Notes: generated by a model from the letters alone, not told the origin. DNA of 27,547 nt from Competibacteraceae bacterium UBA3908 (GCA_002391525.1 DGFE01000201.1:5095-32641), one strand, 5' to 3'; positions 1-7,992 are shown, counted from the first letter of the stretch. A program made the numbers and translations.

Positions 1-834
1 GAGCCGCTGGGCCATCGCCAGCCCCAGCCCCATGTTCATCGCCTCGGAGCCGCCGCTCGGATTCGCCGCCGCGTCGCGCATCGCTTCCGCCGCCTGGAAC
101 TGGGTGTACTGGTCGAGATTGCCGACGATGCCCATGCTGCTGCGCTTGTCCAGCGCGGCCTCGACTTCCTTGGGCAGTGAGATGTTTTCCACCAGCAGAT
201 TGGTCAACTCCAGCCCGACCGCCTCGAATTCCGGGGCGATGCGTTGCTGGAGGAATTGGCCGAGTTGGTCGTAGTTGCCGGCCAGATCCAGCGCCGGAAT
301 TTTTGACTGGCCGAGGATGTTGGCGAAACGCGACACCACCATGTTGCGCAACTGGTTGGTGATTTCGTCGGTGGTGAAGCGGCCGTCGGTGCCGACGATC
401 TCGCGCAGGAAGGTCGGCGCGTCCTTGACCCGGATGGCGTAGCTGCCGAAGGCCCGCAGCCGGATCGGCCCGAATTCGGGATCGCGCAGCATCACCGGGT
501 TCTGGGTGCCCCACTTGAGGTCGGTGAAGCGGCGGGTGCTGAAAAAGTACACCTCGGCCTTGAACGGACTCTCGAAACCGTGCTGCCAGGCTTGCAACGT
601 CGAAAGAATGGGCAGGTTGTTGGTTTTCAGCTCGTACATGCCGGGCTGAAAGGTGTCGGCGAGCTGGCCCTCGTTGACGAACACCGCCACCTGGCCCTCG
701 CGCACCGTCAGCTTGGCGCCGTACTTGATCTCGTTGCCGTGCCGCTCGAAGCGGTACACCAGGGTGTCGTTGGAGTCGTCCGTCCATTGGATGACGTCGA
801 TGAATTCACCGAGTAACTTGTCCCACAGTCCCAT
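1..834 (-). CDS. SPFH-domain protein (YdjI/virion-core-like), 3' end outside window
   Basis: The frame is open from the ATG at 834 to the window edge (278 codons, C-terminus missing). The N-terminus, MGLWDKLLGEFIDVIQW, followed by a stretch beginning LVYRFERHGNEIKYG and then VREGQVAVFVNEGQ, is typical of the SPFH proteins often labelled 'virion core protein' or YdjI. Further on come the SPFH-like block ending in AFGSYAIRV (about residues 100-130) and a helical part with VGLELTNLLVENISLP (about 225-240). The visible end is rich in Ala, Gly and Met. There is no signal peptide or clear membrane segment, so it probably acts as a membrane-associated scaffold from the cytoplasm. It starts one base after the stop of the TelA gene, so the two are probably translationally coupled. 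The family often travels with TelA/XpaC-type stress proteins. The exact role is unknown. Confidence 0.85.
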   Translation of the reverse strand, partial: MGLWDKLLGEFIDVIQWTDDSNDTLVYRFERHGNEIKYGAKLTVREGQVAVFVNEGQLADTFQPGMYELKTNNLPILSTLQAWQHGFESPFKAEVYFFSTRRFTDLKWGTQNPVMLRDPEFGPIRLRAFGSYAIRVKDAPTFLREIVGTDGRFTTDEITNQLRNMVVSRFANILGQSKIPALDLAGNYDQLGQFLQQRIAPEFEAVGLELTNLLVENISLPKEVEAALDKRSSMGIVGNLDQYTQFQAAEAMRDAAANPSGGSEAMNMGLGLAMAQRL

Positions 835-835
835 G

Positions 836-2014
836 TCAGCGGCCTCCGGTGGGTTGGCGGGTTCGGGCCTGCGCGGCGGACAACGCCTGGCGCAATTCGG
901 TTTCGCAGGCTTCCAGTTGCGCGGCGGCTTCCTGCCGGTGGCGGCGGCCCTCGTCGGCGATGCGCAGGCTGTCCTCGATAGTGGCGATCAGCGTCTGGTT
1001 GGCCTTCTTCACCGTTTCGATGTCGAACACGCCGCGTTCGATCTGGGCGCGGGTTTGCGCGTTGGCCTGCCGGAGATTTTCCGCGTTCGCCTCCAGCAGT
1101 TGATTGGTGAGATCGGTGGCGGCCTTGACGGTTTCGGCGGCCTGGCCGGAGCGGTAGATGGTGATGGCCTGGGCCAGTTGTTGCCGCCACAGCGGCACGG
1201 TGTTGACCAGGGTCGAGTTGATCTTGGTAATCAGGCCCTTGTCGTTCTCCTGCACCAGCCGGATGCTGGGCAGGCTCTGCATGGTGACCTGCCGGGTCAG
1301 CTTGAGGTCATGGACCCGCCGTTCCAGGTCGTCGCGGCTGGCGCGCAGATCGCGCAAGGTTTGCGCCTTGACCATGTCCTCGCTGGTCGTGACCTCCCGC
1401 TCCAGCGCCGGCAACTCCTCGGCGTCCACCGCGCGCAGCTTTTCCTCGCCGGCCTTGATGTAGAGCTCCAGAGTGTGGAAATAGTCGAGATTGGCGGTGT
1501 ACAGCCGGTCCAGGGCGGCGATGTCGGTGAGCAGCTGCGTCTTATGCCGCTCCAGGGCGTCGCTGATGCTGTCGATCTGGTTCCGCACGGTCTCGTATTG
1601 CTGGACGATCTTGACCAGCGGTTTGGCCTTGCCGAACAGCCTGGCGAAAAAGCCGGGTTTCTTGTTCGGGTCCAGTTCGTCGAGATCGAAACCGCGCAGC
1701 ACCGCGACCATTTCGTTCAGCGCCGAACCGGCGGGACCGGTGTCCTTGTTGCGCACCCCTTCCAGCATCTTGTCGGAGATGGTGGTCAACTGCTCCTGGG
1801 CCTTGCTGCCGAAGAAGATGATGGAGTTGCTGTCGCGGAGATCCAGTTCCCTGACCAGCGCGGCGACGTGTTGCTGGTCCTGGGCCGGCGCCGGGGCGCG
1901 GGCGGCCAGGTCCTGCTGGACCTGCGGCAGAGCCGCGGCGAACGCCTCGGGCAACGCCGGCAGGGTGGGGGGGGCGGTGGTGGTGGGAGGGGCGGAAGCT
2001 GGCGTCGTGGTCAT
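836..2014 (-). CDS. telA: TelA/KlaA-family toxic anion resistance protein
   Basis: 392 residues, the normal length for the TelA family (toxic anion/tellurite resistance proteins). A Pro/Thr/Ala-rich N-terminus (about residues 1-30) precedes an almost wholly helical protein. Family signatures include DSNSIIFFGSKAQEQL (about 61-76), KKPGFFARLFGKAKPLVKIV (about 118-137) and the stretch ending LYIKAGEEKLR. No signal peptide or membrane segment is seen, so it is cytoplasmic. The start is supported by an AGGAGA ribosome site eight bases upstream (2024-2029). It lies between the XpaC-like gene (39 bp upstream) and the SPFH gene (1 bp downstream). TelA and XpaC pairs are widespread; the molecular function is not established, and proposed roles are membrane/envelope stress and tellurite tolerance. 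A run of eight C in the coding strand (1967-1974) lies in the N-terminal codons. Confidence 0.9.
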   Translation of the reverse strand: MTTTPASAPPTTTAPPTLPALPEAFAAALPQVQQDLAARAPAPAQDQQHVAALVRELDLRDSNSIIFFGSKAQEQLTTISDKMLEGVRNKDTGPAGSALNEMVAVLRGFDLDELDPNKKPGFFARLFGKAKPLVKIVQQYETVRNQIDSISDALERHKTQLLTDIAALDRLYTANLDYFHTLELYIKAGEEKLRAVDAEELPALEREVTTSEDMVKAQTLRDLRASRDDLERRVHDLKLTRQVTMQSLPSIRLVQENDKGLITKINSTLVNTVPLWRQQLAQAITIYRSGQAAETVKAATDLTNQLLEANAENLRQANAQTRAQIERGVFDIETVKKANQTLIATIEDSLRIADEGRRHRQEAAAQLEACETELRQALSAAQARTRQPTGGR

Positions 2015-2053
2015 GTGAGTTTTCTCCTGTGGATCGATACAACAACCTGCAAA

Positions 2054-2971
2054 TCAGATCACCCCTTCCCGCTTCAACTGGGTGGTCAACACTTCGATTT
2101 GCACGTCGAGATCGGTGACGTCGGTTTCCAGCAATTTCTGTTGCTGTTCCTGGAAGACGTCTTCGATGGTGGCCAGCACCCGGCGGAAATTGTCCTCCAG
2201 TTCCGGCGCGACCACTCGCGCGTGGGTTTTGGCGTAGCCCTCGGTAACCTGCTTGGCGCCGTCCAGATAGACATTCAGGAACTTGCGGGCGCGGCGCAGG
2301 TCGCGTGGGTCTTCCTCCAGCATCGTCAGGATTTGCCGGGCCTGCGCGACAATGCGCCGCAGCCGGCTGTTGAGTTCGGCGTTGCGGATATTGCGGGTGG
2401 ACTGTTCGATGGCAGCGATGGAAGCCTCGGCCTGCGTCAGCGCCTCCAGCACCCGGTCGGTGACATCCACGCCGTCGCGGTCGGTGAAACGCTTGGCGAC
2501 GCGCGGATCGAAGCCGTAGCTCAGATAGCAGCCGAGCAGGGCGGCCAGGCCGAACGCCACGGCGATGGCCGGGTGTTGGCCAGCGCCGAACCAGGCGGTG
2601 ATGCCGGTCGCCAGCGCGATGACGCTGCCACCCAGGGTCTTGAGCGGCCAGGGTGCCCTGGCGACCCGGCGGCGGCCGTATTCGGCTTCCGTCAGCAAGC
2701 CGCGCCGCAGCAGCAGCGCCCCGGCCAGAAACAGCCCATAGCCGGCGGCGTTGCCGAGCAGGCCGTCCAGGCTGCCGTGCGCCAGCGAGACGACGGCGGC
2801 GATCAGCACCGGCAGCGGCAGCAGGAACATCAAAATACCCTTGGGCGACGGGAAACGGCCGGGAGTTTGCCGGTAGCGTTCGGCCATGATTCGGACTCTC
2901 CGTTTCAGTAATAGAATCAGAGCGGTTAGCGGGATCAGAATGACACCGGCCAGCAGCAGCAGGCGGCCCAT
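2054..2971 (-). CDS. XpaC-like (5-bromo-4-chloroindolyl phosphate hydrolysis family) membrane protein
   Basis: 305 residues. It has a hydrophobic N-terminal segment (about 3-22), a hydrophobic pair around 47-66 and 75-90, another pair around 115-150, and then a soluble helical C-terminal half beginning near FDPRVAKRFTDRDGVDVTDR. That C-terminal half, with LEALTQAEASIAAIEQSTRNI and EEDPRDLRRARKFLNVYLDG, matches the XpaC family as I know it. The family name comes from a phosphatase-like phenotype in Bacillus; enzymatic activity is not proven. XpaC genes commonly sit next to telA, as here, and the two are thought to act together at the membrane. There is only a weak ribosome site (AGGGC) upstream. 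The preceding small ORF ends 16 bp before the start. Confidence 0.82.
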   Translation of the reverse strand: MGRLLLLAGVILIPLTALILLLKRRVRIMAERYRQTPGRFPSPKGILMFLLPLPVLIAAVVSLAHGSLDGLLGNAAGYGLFLAGALLLRRGLLTEAEYGRRRVARAPWPLKTLGGSVIALATGITAWFGAGQHPAIAVAFGLAALLGCYLSYGFDPRVAKRFTDRDGVDVTDRVLEALTQAEASIAAIEQSTRNIRNAELNSRLRRIVAQARQILTMLEEDPRDLRRARKFLNVYLDGAKQVTEGYAKTHARVVAPELEDNFRRVLATIEDVFQEQQQKLLETDVTDLDVQIEVLTTQLKREGVI

Positions 2972-2987
2972 GGCGACGGCCCTGAAA

Positions 2988-3122
2988 TCAGCGTGGCGCG
3001 CCGACGGTCGGGACGGGAGCGGCGCCGGACGAACAGGACGCCACCAGCGCTTGGCAGGAGGCGACGCCGACGGCGGCGAAGATCAACAGCAGACCGATGA
3101 ACTTGCGCAGAAAGTCAGGCAT
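2988..3122 (-). CDS. Possible small lipoprotein or membrane peptide (44 aa)
   Basis: A short frame from ATG 3122 to TGA 2988. The peptide begins MPDFLRKFIGLLLIFAAVGV: a basic start, then a hydrophobic core. VASC at residues 20-23 fits a lipobox, so Cys23 could be lipidated. The remaining 21 residues are Ser/Ala/Pro-rich. It sits in line between the aminotransferase gene and the XpaC-like gene on the same strand with short gaps (36 and 16 bp), as expected for an operon member. No strong ribosome site precedes it and I do not recognise a family, so it may be a chance ORF. The signal-like hydrophobicity and position favour a real gene. Confidence 0.4.
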   Translation of the reverse strand: MPDFLRKFIGLLLIFAAVGVASCQALVASCSSGAAPVPTVGAPR

Positions 3123-3158
3123 GGCGATGAATTCGCTCGGTGGCGGTGAATGTCGTAA

Positions 3159-4637
3159 CTATAGCACGTCATCCGTTGCGCTCAGTCGCGCCAGCGCCCG
3201 GTCGAGCGTCGCCTCGGGATCGAACAGGGCTTTGGCCGCGGCGTTGAAGGTCCGATGCCGAAAGTTGCCATCCGTATCCGCATCGTACAGCGTCCGGTAA
3301 TGCCCGGGTCGCGCCAGCAGATCGCGGATGCCGGCCAGCAAGGCCGCTATATCATCATCTTGGGTGTACAGACCGAGACTGGCGCGCACCATGCCCTGCC
3401 GACGCTTGAGCGAAGTCGCCGCGTCGTCGGCGTCGGGATCGAGGTCCAGCGCCCACAGTTCCGGCTTCAGCAGTTCGCGGACGTAGGGATGGGCGCAAAA
3501 GCAGCCATTGCGGACCGCGACGTTGTGATAGTCGTTCAGTACGGTGGCGACCAGCCCATGGTCCAGTCCGTTCAGATTGAAGGCGACCGTGCCGAGGCGC
3601 GGGGTGCGTTCGGGATCGGGATCGCCATACACTCGCACGCCTGGCATGGCCGACAATTCGGCGAGCAGATATCGAAGCCGCTCCTGTTCGGTGGCGTGAA
3701 TCCGTTGCATCCCGACTCGTTGCAATACGCTCAGCGCCGCACCCAGTTGCACCGCGCCGACCAGGTTGGGTGTGCCGGCCTCCTCGCGGTCGGGAAAACG
3801 CGCGCTGAGCCGGTAGCCACTCGGATACACGTCCTCGACCATGCCGCCGCCCACCTCGTCCGGTTCGCAACCCTCCAGCAGCGCCCGCCGCATCACCGCC
3901 ACGCCCGGCGATCCCGGCGCGTACAGTTTGTGGCCGGAAAACACCACGGCGTCCAGTTCCCGCTCCGCCGCGCCCGTATCGCTGATCGCCAGCGGGGCGT
4001 GGGCGAGCCGCTGGGAGGCGTCCACCACCACCCAGGCATCGTGGGCGTGCGCCAGTGCCGCGATGTCGTGAACCGGATTGACGATGCCGGTGACGTTGCT
4101 GGCGGCGGATACCGCGACGTAATTGACCCGGCCGCGATACTGTTCCAGGAACCGCTCCAACGCCGCCAAATCCACCGCGCCCAGTGCCGGCGATGCGCCG
4201 GTCAGCGGAATGTGAACGACCTGGCCGGCGTGCTTGCGGTGCGGCAGGTCGTTGGCGTGGTGCTCCATCAGCGACACCAGCGCCACGTCCCGCTCCGGTC
4301 GGCGCATCGCCAGCGTTCGCGCCAGTCGATTGAGCGGGGCGGTGCAACCGCTGCCGGCGAAACAGGCGGTGTAACGGTCGGGATCGGCCCGGACGAGTTC
4401 CAGCGCTTGCCCGTGCGCCCAGGCGTAGGCGTGGCTGGCGATCCGGGCGGAAAAATGCAGATCGCTATGGGTGTTGGCGTAGTGGCGCAGCAGCTCGTCG
4501 GCAACGTGGCGAGCGCTGCGCAACGCCAGGGTCGAGGCGGCGGAATCGAGGTAGTGACGGCGTGCCAGCCGACCGTCGGCCAGCCGGTAACGGGTGTCGA
4601 GACCGATGAAATCCCGCCTGAAATCGTCGAACGACAT
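3159..4637 (-). CDS. Class V aminotransferase / cysteine-desulfurase-like PLP enzyme
   Basis: 492 residues, fold type I PLP enzyme. The PLP-binding lysine is in VVFSGHKLYAPGSPG (Lys237). EHHAND (125-130) and WVVVDASQ (202-209, with the Asp that contacts the pyridine nitrogen) are class V signatures shared with SufS/Csd and isopenicillin-epimerase-like enzymes. Near the position of the SufS catalytic cysteine the sequence is RNGCFCAHPYVREL, with Cys379 and Cys381, rather than the usual RxGHHCAQP. The protein is about 80 residues longer than SufS, mostly at the C-terminus. It may be a cysteine/selenocysteine lyase or a relative with another amino substrate. There are no suf or isc genes beside it. 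It is the first gene of a minus-strand run leading into the XpaC-TelA genes, 36 bp before the next ORF. No clear ribosome site precedes the ATG at 4637, so the start is uncertain. Confidence 0.85.
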   Translation of the reverse strand: MSFDDFRRDFIGLDTRYRLADGRLARRHYLDSAASTLALRSARHVADELLRHYANTHSDLHFSARIASHAYAWAHGQALELVRADPDRYTACFAGSGCTAPLNRLARTLAMRRPERDVALVSLMEHHANDLPHRKHAGQVVHIPLTGASPALGAVDLAALERFLEQYRGRVNYVAVSAASNVTGIVNPVHDIAALAHAHDAWVVVDASQRLAHAPLAISDTGAAERELDAVVFSGHKLYAPGSPGVAVMRRALLEGCEPDEVGGGMVEDVYPSGYRLSARFPDREEAGTPNLVGAVQLGAALSVLQRVGMQRIHATEQERLRYLLAELSAMPGVRVYGDPDPERTPRLGTVAFNLNGLDHGLVATVLNDYHNVAVRNGCFCAHPYVRELLKPELWALDLDPDADDAATSLKRRQGMVRASLGLYTQDDDIAALLAGIRDLLARPGHYRTLYDADTDGNFRHRTFNAAAKALFDPEATLDRALARLSATDDVL

Positions 4638-4696
4638 TGAATGACGCTTGAATTCCGATTCTGTCGCGTATTTCGATGAGCGGGATTGAAGCTTGG

Positions 4697-4731
4697 TTCC
4701 CGGCTCCGGCCGGATGGGCCAGGGCCGGGAA
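4697..4731 (-). terminator. Terminator-like hairpin downstream of citrate synthase
   Basis: Perfect 8-bp arms (TTCCCGGC at 4697-4704 and GCCGGGAA at 4724-4731) with a further GGCC/GGCC pair inside. It starts 12 bp after the citrate synthase stop, between that gene and the aminotransferase gene. No T-tract follows on the minus strand, so it may instead be a 3' stability or Rho-related structure. Confidence 0.4.
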
Positions 4732-4742
4732 GCGCGGCGGAC

Positions 4743-6029
4743 TCAGCGCCGGTCGATTGGTACGTAATCCCGGACGGTGTTGCCGGTATAGATTTGCCGC
4801 GGCCGATAGATTCGCGACTTGGGATCGTCGTGGATTTCCTTCCAGTTGGCGATCCAGCCCGGCATGCGGCCCATGGCGAACATCACCGTGAACATGCTCA
4901 GCGGAATGCCCATCGCCCGCAGAATGATGCCGCTGTAGAAATCCACGTTCGGATACAGCTTGCGCTCGATGAAATACGAGTCGTTGAGCGCCGCTTCCTC
5001 CATTTGCAGGGCGATGTCCAGCAGCGGATCGCTGATGTTCAGGCGCGCCAGCATCTTGTCGGCGGCATCCTTGAGAATCTTGGAACGGGGATCGAAGTTC
5101 TTGTAAACCCGGTGTCCGAAGCCCATCAGCCGCAGTTTGGTGTCCTTCATCTTCACCCGGTCGACGTACTCGGATACCTTCATGCCGGACTGACGGATGA
5201 ACTCCAGCATCTCGATCACCGCGACGTTGGCGCCGCCGTGCAGCGGCCCCCACAGGGCGCAGACGCCCGCCGCGCAGCTGGCGAACATGTTGGCCTGGCT
5301 GGAGGCGACCATGCGCACCGTGCTGGTCGAACAGTTCTGTTCATGGTCGGCATGCAGGATCAGGAACAGATTGAGCGCGCGAACCACTTCCGGGGTCGGC
5401 ACGTACTCGCGGTAAGGCAGCGAGAACATCATGTGCAGAAAGTTCTCGCAATACTTGTACTGGGGATTGGGGTACATCAGCGGTTGGCCGACCGACATCT
5501 TGTAGCTGGCCGCGGCGATGGTGCGCACCTTGGAGATGATCCGGGCCGCCGCCCGTTCCAGGGTCCGCTCGTCCTCGATCTCCATCATTTCCGGCTCGTA
5601 ACAGCTCATGGCGTTGATCATCGCCGAGAGAATCGCCATCGGGGGGGCGTTGGGCGGAAAACCCTCGAAATGATTGCGCAGGCTCTCGTGCATCATTTCG
5701 TTCTGGGTGAGCCGGTTGCTGAAGCGGCTGAGTTCTTCCTGGGTGGGCAGCCGGCCCCAGATCACCAGCCAGGCCGTTTCCACGAAGGTGCTGTGCTCGG
5801 CCAGCTGCTCGATGGGGATGCCGCGATAGCGCAGGATGCCCTTATCACCGTCGATGTAGGTGACGGCGGACTTGCAGGAGCCGGTGTTGCCATAGCCGTC
5901 GTCCAGGGTGATGTAGCCCGTGCGGTCGCGCAGCGTGCTGATGTCGATTGCAAGTTCGTTTTCGGTTCCCTCGACGACCGGGAAGTCGTGGGACTTTCCA
6001 TCCAGTTCGATGCGGCACGTGTGGCTCAT
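4743..6029 (-). CDS. gltA: Citrate synthase, type II
   Basis: 428 residues, the usual length for the GltA-type enzyme. It condenses acetyl-CoA and oxaloacetate to citrate, the entry step of the TCA cycle, in the cytoplasm. The catalytic triad is present: His264 in GPLHGGAN, His306 in GFGHRVYKNFDPR and Asp363 in NVDFYSGIIL. The HADHEQNCSTSTVR block (226-239) is diagnostic. The N-terminal small beta domain of hexameric, NADH-sensitive Gram-negative enzymes is present (about residues 1-45, through RDRTGYITLDDGYGNTGSC). A GGAG ribosome site lies about eight bases before the ATG. The gene is probably monocistronic: it has a candidate promoter just after the dedA stop, a leader of roughly 150 nt, and a hairpin after its own stop. 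Nothing unusual is seen in the protein. Confidence 0.97.
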   Translation of the reverse strand: MSHTCRIELDGKSHDFPVVEGTENELAIDISTLRDRTGYITLDDGYGNTGSCKSAVTYIDGDKGILRYRGIPIEQLAEHSTFVETAWLVIWGRLPTQEELSRFSNRLTQNEMMHESLRNHFEGFPPNAPPMAILSAMINAMSCYEPEMMEIEDERTLERAAARIISKVRTIAAASYKMSVGQPLMYPNPQYKYCENFLHMMFSLPYREYVPTPEVVRALNLFLILHADHEQNCSTSTVRMVASSQANMFASCAAGVCALWGPLHGGANVAVIEMLEFIRQSGMKVSEYVDRVKMKDTKLRLMGFGHRVYKNFDPRSKILKDAADKMLARLNISDPLLDIALQMEEAALNDSYFIERKLYPNVDFYSGIILRAMGIPLSMFTVMFAMGRMPGWIANWKEIHDDPKSRIYRPRQIYTGNTVRDYVPIDRR

Positions 6030-6157
6030 GGCTTGGGCTCCGTTGGTCTGGGGATGAAGTGGGGTGGTCTTGGCGCGCAGTGGTTGTTGTGGCGGAGTCA
6101 GGGGTAATGATTCCGGTTCACCGGGTGGCCGGTTGACGCTTTTCGTATTCCCGCTGG

Positions 6158-6172
6158 CCGGTGGGCCACCGG
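6158..6172 (-). other. Small perfect hairpin in the dedA-gltA intergenic region
   Basis: CCGGTG and CACCGG pair over a 3-base loop. It lies between the dedA stop and gltA, downstream of the candidate gltA promoter, so it would be in the gltA leader RNA. There is no T-tract, so it is not a convincing intrinsic terminator. Confidence 0.35.
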
Positions 6173-6190
6173 GAAGATCCCGCCCGGTCG

Positions 6191-6218
6191 ATTATACAGC
6201 GGCGGGTTGGATTGCAAA
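6191..6218 (-). promoter_or_regulatory. Candidate sigma-70 promoter for gltA
   Basis: On the minus strand a perfect TATAAT (-10, 6191-6196) is preceded, after a 16-bp spacer, by TTTGCA (6213-6218), matching four of six bases of the -35 consensus. It sits just downstream of the dedA stop and points toward gltA, giving a 5' leader of about 150 nt. Read from sequence only. Confidence 0.5.
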
Positions 6219-6226
6219 CGCTGGGG

Positions 6227-6886
6227 TTATTCGGCGCGCGCCGCGGCGCTGTCGGCGCCGCGGCGATGCCGCCAGTATTCGACCACGCCGGGCATGAGCG
6301 ACAGGATGATGATGGCCAGGATCACCAGGGTGAAATTCCGCTTGACGAACGGCAGGTTGCCGAAGAAATAGCCACCGTACAAAAACGAGGCGGTCCAGGC
6401 GACGCCGCCGGCCACGTTGTACCACTGAAACCGGCCATAGCTCATGCCGCCGGCGCCGGCCACGAACGGCGCGAAGGTGCGCACGATGGGCACGAAGCGG
6501 GTGATGATGATGGTCTTGCCGCCGTGGCGCTCGAAAAAGCGGTGGGTGCGATCCAGGTACTCCTGCTTCAGCACGCGGGCGTCGGGGCTGAACGCTTTCT
6601 CGCCCAGGTAACGGCCAACCGCGTAATTGACCGTGTTGCCGGCGATGGCGCCGAACGCCAGCAACAAAAACAGGGCGTGGATGTTCATCTCGCCGACGGC
6701 GGCCAGGGCGCCCGCCGCGAACAGCAGGGAATCGCCGGGCAGAAACGGGGTGACGACCAGCCCGGTTTCGCAGAACACGATCAGGAACAGAATGGCGTAG
6801 AGCCAGTTGCCGTATTGACTGGCCAGTTCGGCCAGGTGTTGGTCCAGGTGCAGAAAAAGCGACAGCAGACCGGAAAGAAAATCCAT
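6227..6886 (-). CDS. DedA-family inner-membrane protein
   Basis: 219 residues from ATG 6886; a GTG at 6895 in the same frame would add three residues. DedA (SNARE-associated/VTT) signatures are clear: FCETGLVVTPFLPGDSLLF near the N-terminus and ITRFVPIVRTFAPFVAGAGGM in the middle, with the paired Arg residues essential in YqjA/YghB. There are four to five hydrophobic segments, the last near the C-terminus (TLVILAIIILSLMPGVV). The family acts in lipid (undecaprenyl phosphate or phospholipid) translocation and in proton-dependent membrane homeostasis. It is followed by gltA, which appears to have its own promoter. Which lipid this member handles cannot be told from sequence. Confidence 0.9.
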   Translation of the reverse strand: MDFLSGLLSLFLHLDQHLAELASQYGNWLYAILFLIVFCETGLVVTPFLPGDSLLFAAGALAAVGEMNIHALFLLLAFGAIAGNTVNYAVGRYLGEKAFSPDARVLKQEYLDRTHRFFERHGGKTIIITRFVPIVRTFAPFVAGAGGMSYGRFQWYNVAGGVAWTASFLYGGYFFGNLPFVKRNFTLVILAIIILSLMPGVVEYWRHRRGADSAAARAE

Positions 6887-6970
6887 GTTGGGCACTCGTT
6901 GAACTAAAATTGCGGATTGACGGATAATGAAATCGATAGTCGTGGCGGGATACGGACCTGCTATGCGGTC

Positions 6971-7222
6971 TCAATCCGCGCAATTGCACCAGGGTTCCAG
7001 CGTCCAACACCGGTCGATGAGATAGCCGCCGCGCCGCAAGTCCGTCTCGGCCGCGGCTGGCCAGCGCAGCAGTTCCACCGTCCAGGGGCTGAAGGCGGTC
7101 CCGGCGGCATCCACCAGCACCGGCGCGCTGCCCGCATTCGATTGGCGCAGCGTCAGGCGGTGGACCGTGGCGCCATCGCTGGCAAGAATGTCAGCGGCGT
7201 GGTCGGCAGCGGACGGAATCAT
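6971..7222 (-). CDS. Hypothetical 83-aa protein with Cys-rich tail
   Basis: An unrecognised small protein. It is soluble-looking, with no signal peptide or membrane segment. The middle (GSAPVLVDAAGTAFSPWTVELL) looks like a short beta/alpha unit. The C-terminus holds all three cysteines (Cys72, Cys79, Cys81) in a Trp-rich end, CWTLEPWCNCAD, which could bind metal or form a disulfide. A weak GGGG ribosome site precedes the ATG. It lies on the same strand as dedA, 84 bp upstream of it. Coding looks likely from composition but no homologue is recognised. Confidence 0.55.
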   Translation of the reverse strand: MIPSAADHAADILASDGATVHRLTLRQSNAGSAPVLVDAAGTAFSPWTVELLRWPAAAETDLRRGGYLIDRCWTLEPWCNCAD

Positions 7223-7395
7223 GGTTTACCCCGGAGTAACTGTCTAATCTCACGTAGATCCAACACCGCGCACTATACCGGAATCGGTCCGCGGCCAGAC
7301 AGTTGAATTCGACCGCGGGGCGCGGAGCGGACCAGGGCTCGGGCGGCAAATCCCGGACCGAAGTATCGAATCATCGAAACGGGGAGTGGAAAACC

Positions 7396-7956
7396 GTGTT
7401 GGCTCATCGATCAAGAAACTGGGTGCGCGGTCCGGCTGACGGTCGCGGATGGCGTTGGCTGGCCGCCCTCGTCCTGTCCGGCGGATTGGCGCTGACGGCC
7501 GCGCCGGCGGGCGCGGTCTGGACGGCCGCCGTCCAACCCGATCCGGTGACCCGCCAGTCGCGCTGCCTGCTGAGCAGCCAATCCCTGATCATCTCGGACG
7601 GCTACGACTCGACGCCGGTCCAGTTGGTGTTCAATGGCGCCAGCCTGCTGGTGGTCACCCAGTCGGAACTGGATCCGTCCTTCGCCGACCTGCAACTGGT
7701 GGTGGACAGGAATCCGCCAATCCATAGCGAAAAAACCGCCCGCGACATGATTCTGGTGTTCGACCAGAACCTGCCCGAACTGGTCCGACAACTGCGGGAA
7801 GGCCGGCAGGCCACCGTCTATCTGCGGTTTTGGCCCACGTGGCCGGCCACCCAGTCGTTCCCGGTCAACTTCAGCCTGGTGGGGTTCAGCAAGGCGCACG
7901 ATGCCCTGAATCAGAACTGCCAGCCGCCGGCGAGCCCCAGCCCGCCATCCGCCTGA
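7396..7956 (+). CDS. Exported protein of unknown function
   Basis: 186 residues from a GTG start at 7396, chosen because GGGGAGTGG lies just upstream and because the product then begins with a proper signal peptide: basic residues, a hydrophobic core (WLAALVLSGGLALTAAPAGA) and an AGA cleavage site near residue 46. A longer frame from ATG 7303 gives an implausible polar extension. The mature part has two cysteines (in RCLLSSQS and LNQNCQPP), likely a disulfide, and mainly beta-looking sequence with a GRQATVYLRFWPTWP turn. It ends in a Pro/Ser tail. It resembles IalB-like periplasmic proteins in overall pattern, but I would not assign it. It lies 36 bp before the haem-sensor gene and is probably in one operon with it, suggesting a periplasmic partner. 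Confidence 0.75.
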   Translation: MLAHRSRNWVRGPADGRGWRWLAALVLSGGLALTAAPAGAVWTAAVQPDPVTRQSRCLLSSQSLIISDGYDSTPVQLVFNGASLLVVTQSELDPSFADLQLVVDRNPPIHSEKTARDMILVFDQNLPELVRQLREGRQATVYLRFWPTWPATQSFPVNFSLVGFSKAHDALNQNCQPPASPSPPSA

Positions 7957-7992
7957 TCGCGATCCGACCAACGAAGCCCGAGGAGTCCACTC

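Noticed and set aside
653..2911. Open frame of 752 codons on the plus strand
   Set aside because: Antisense to the XpaC, TelA and SPFH genes, low-complexity composition, crosses several real gene borders.
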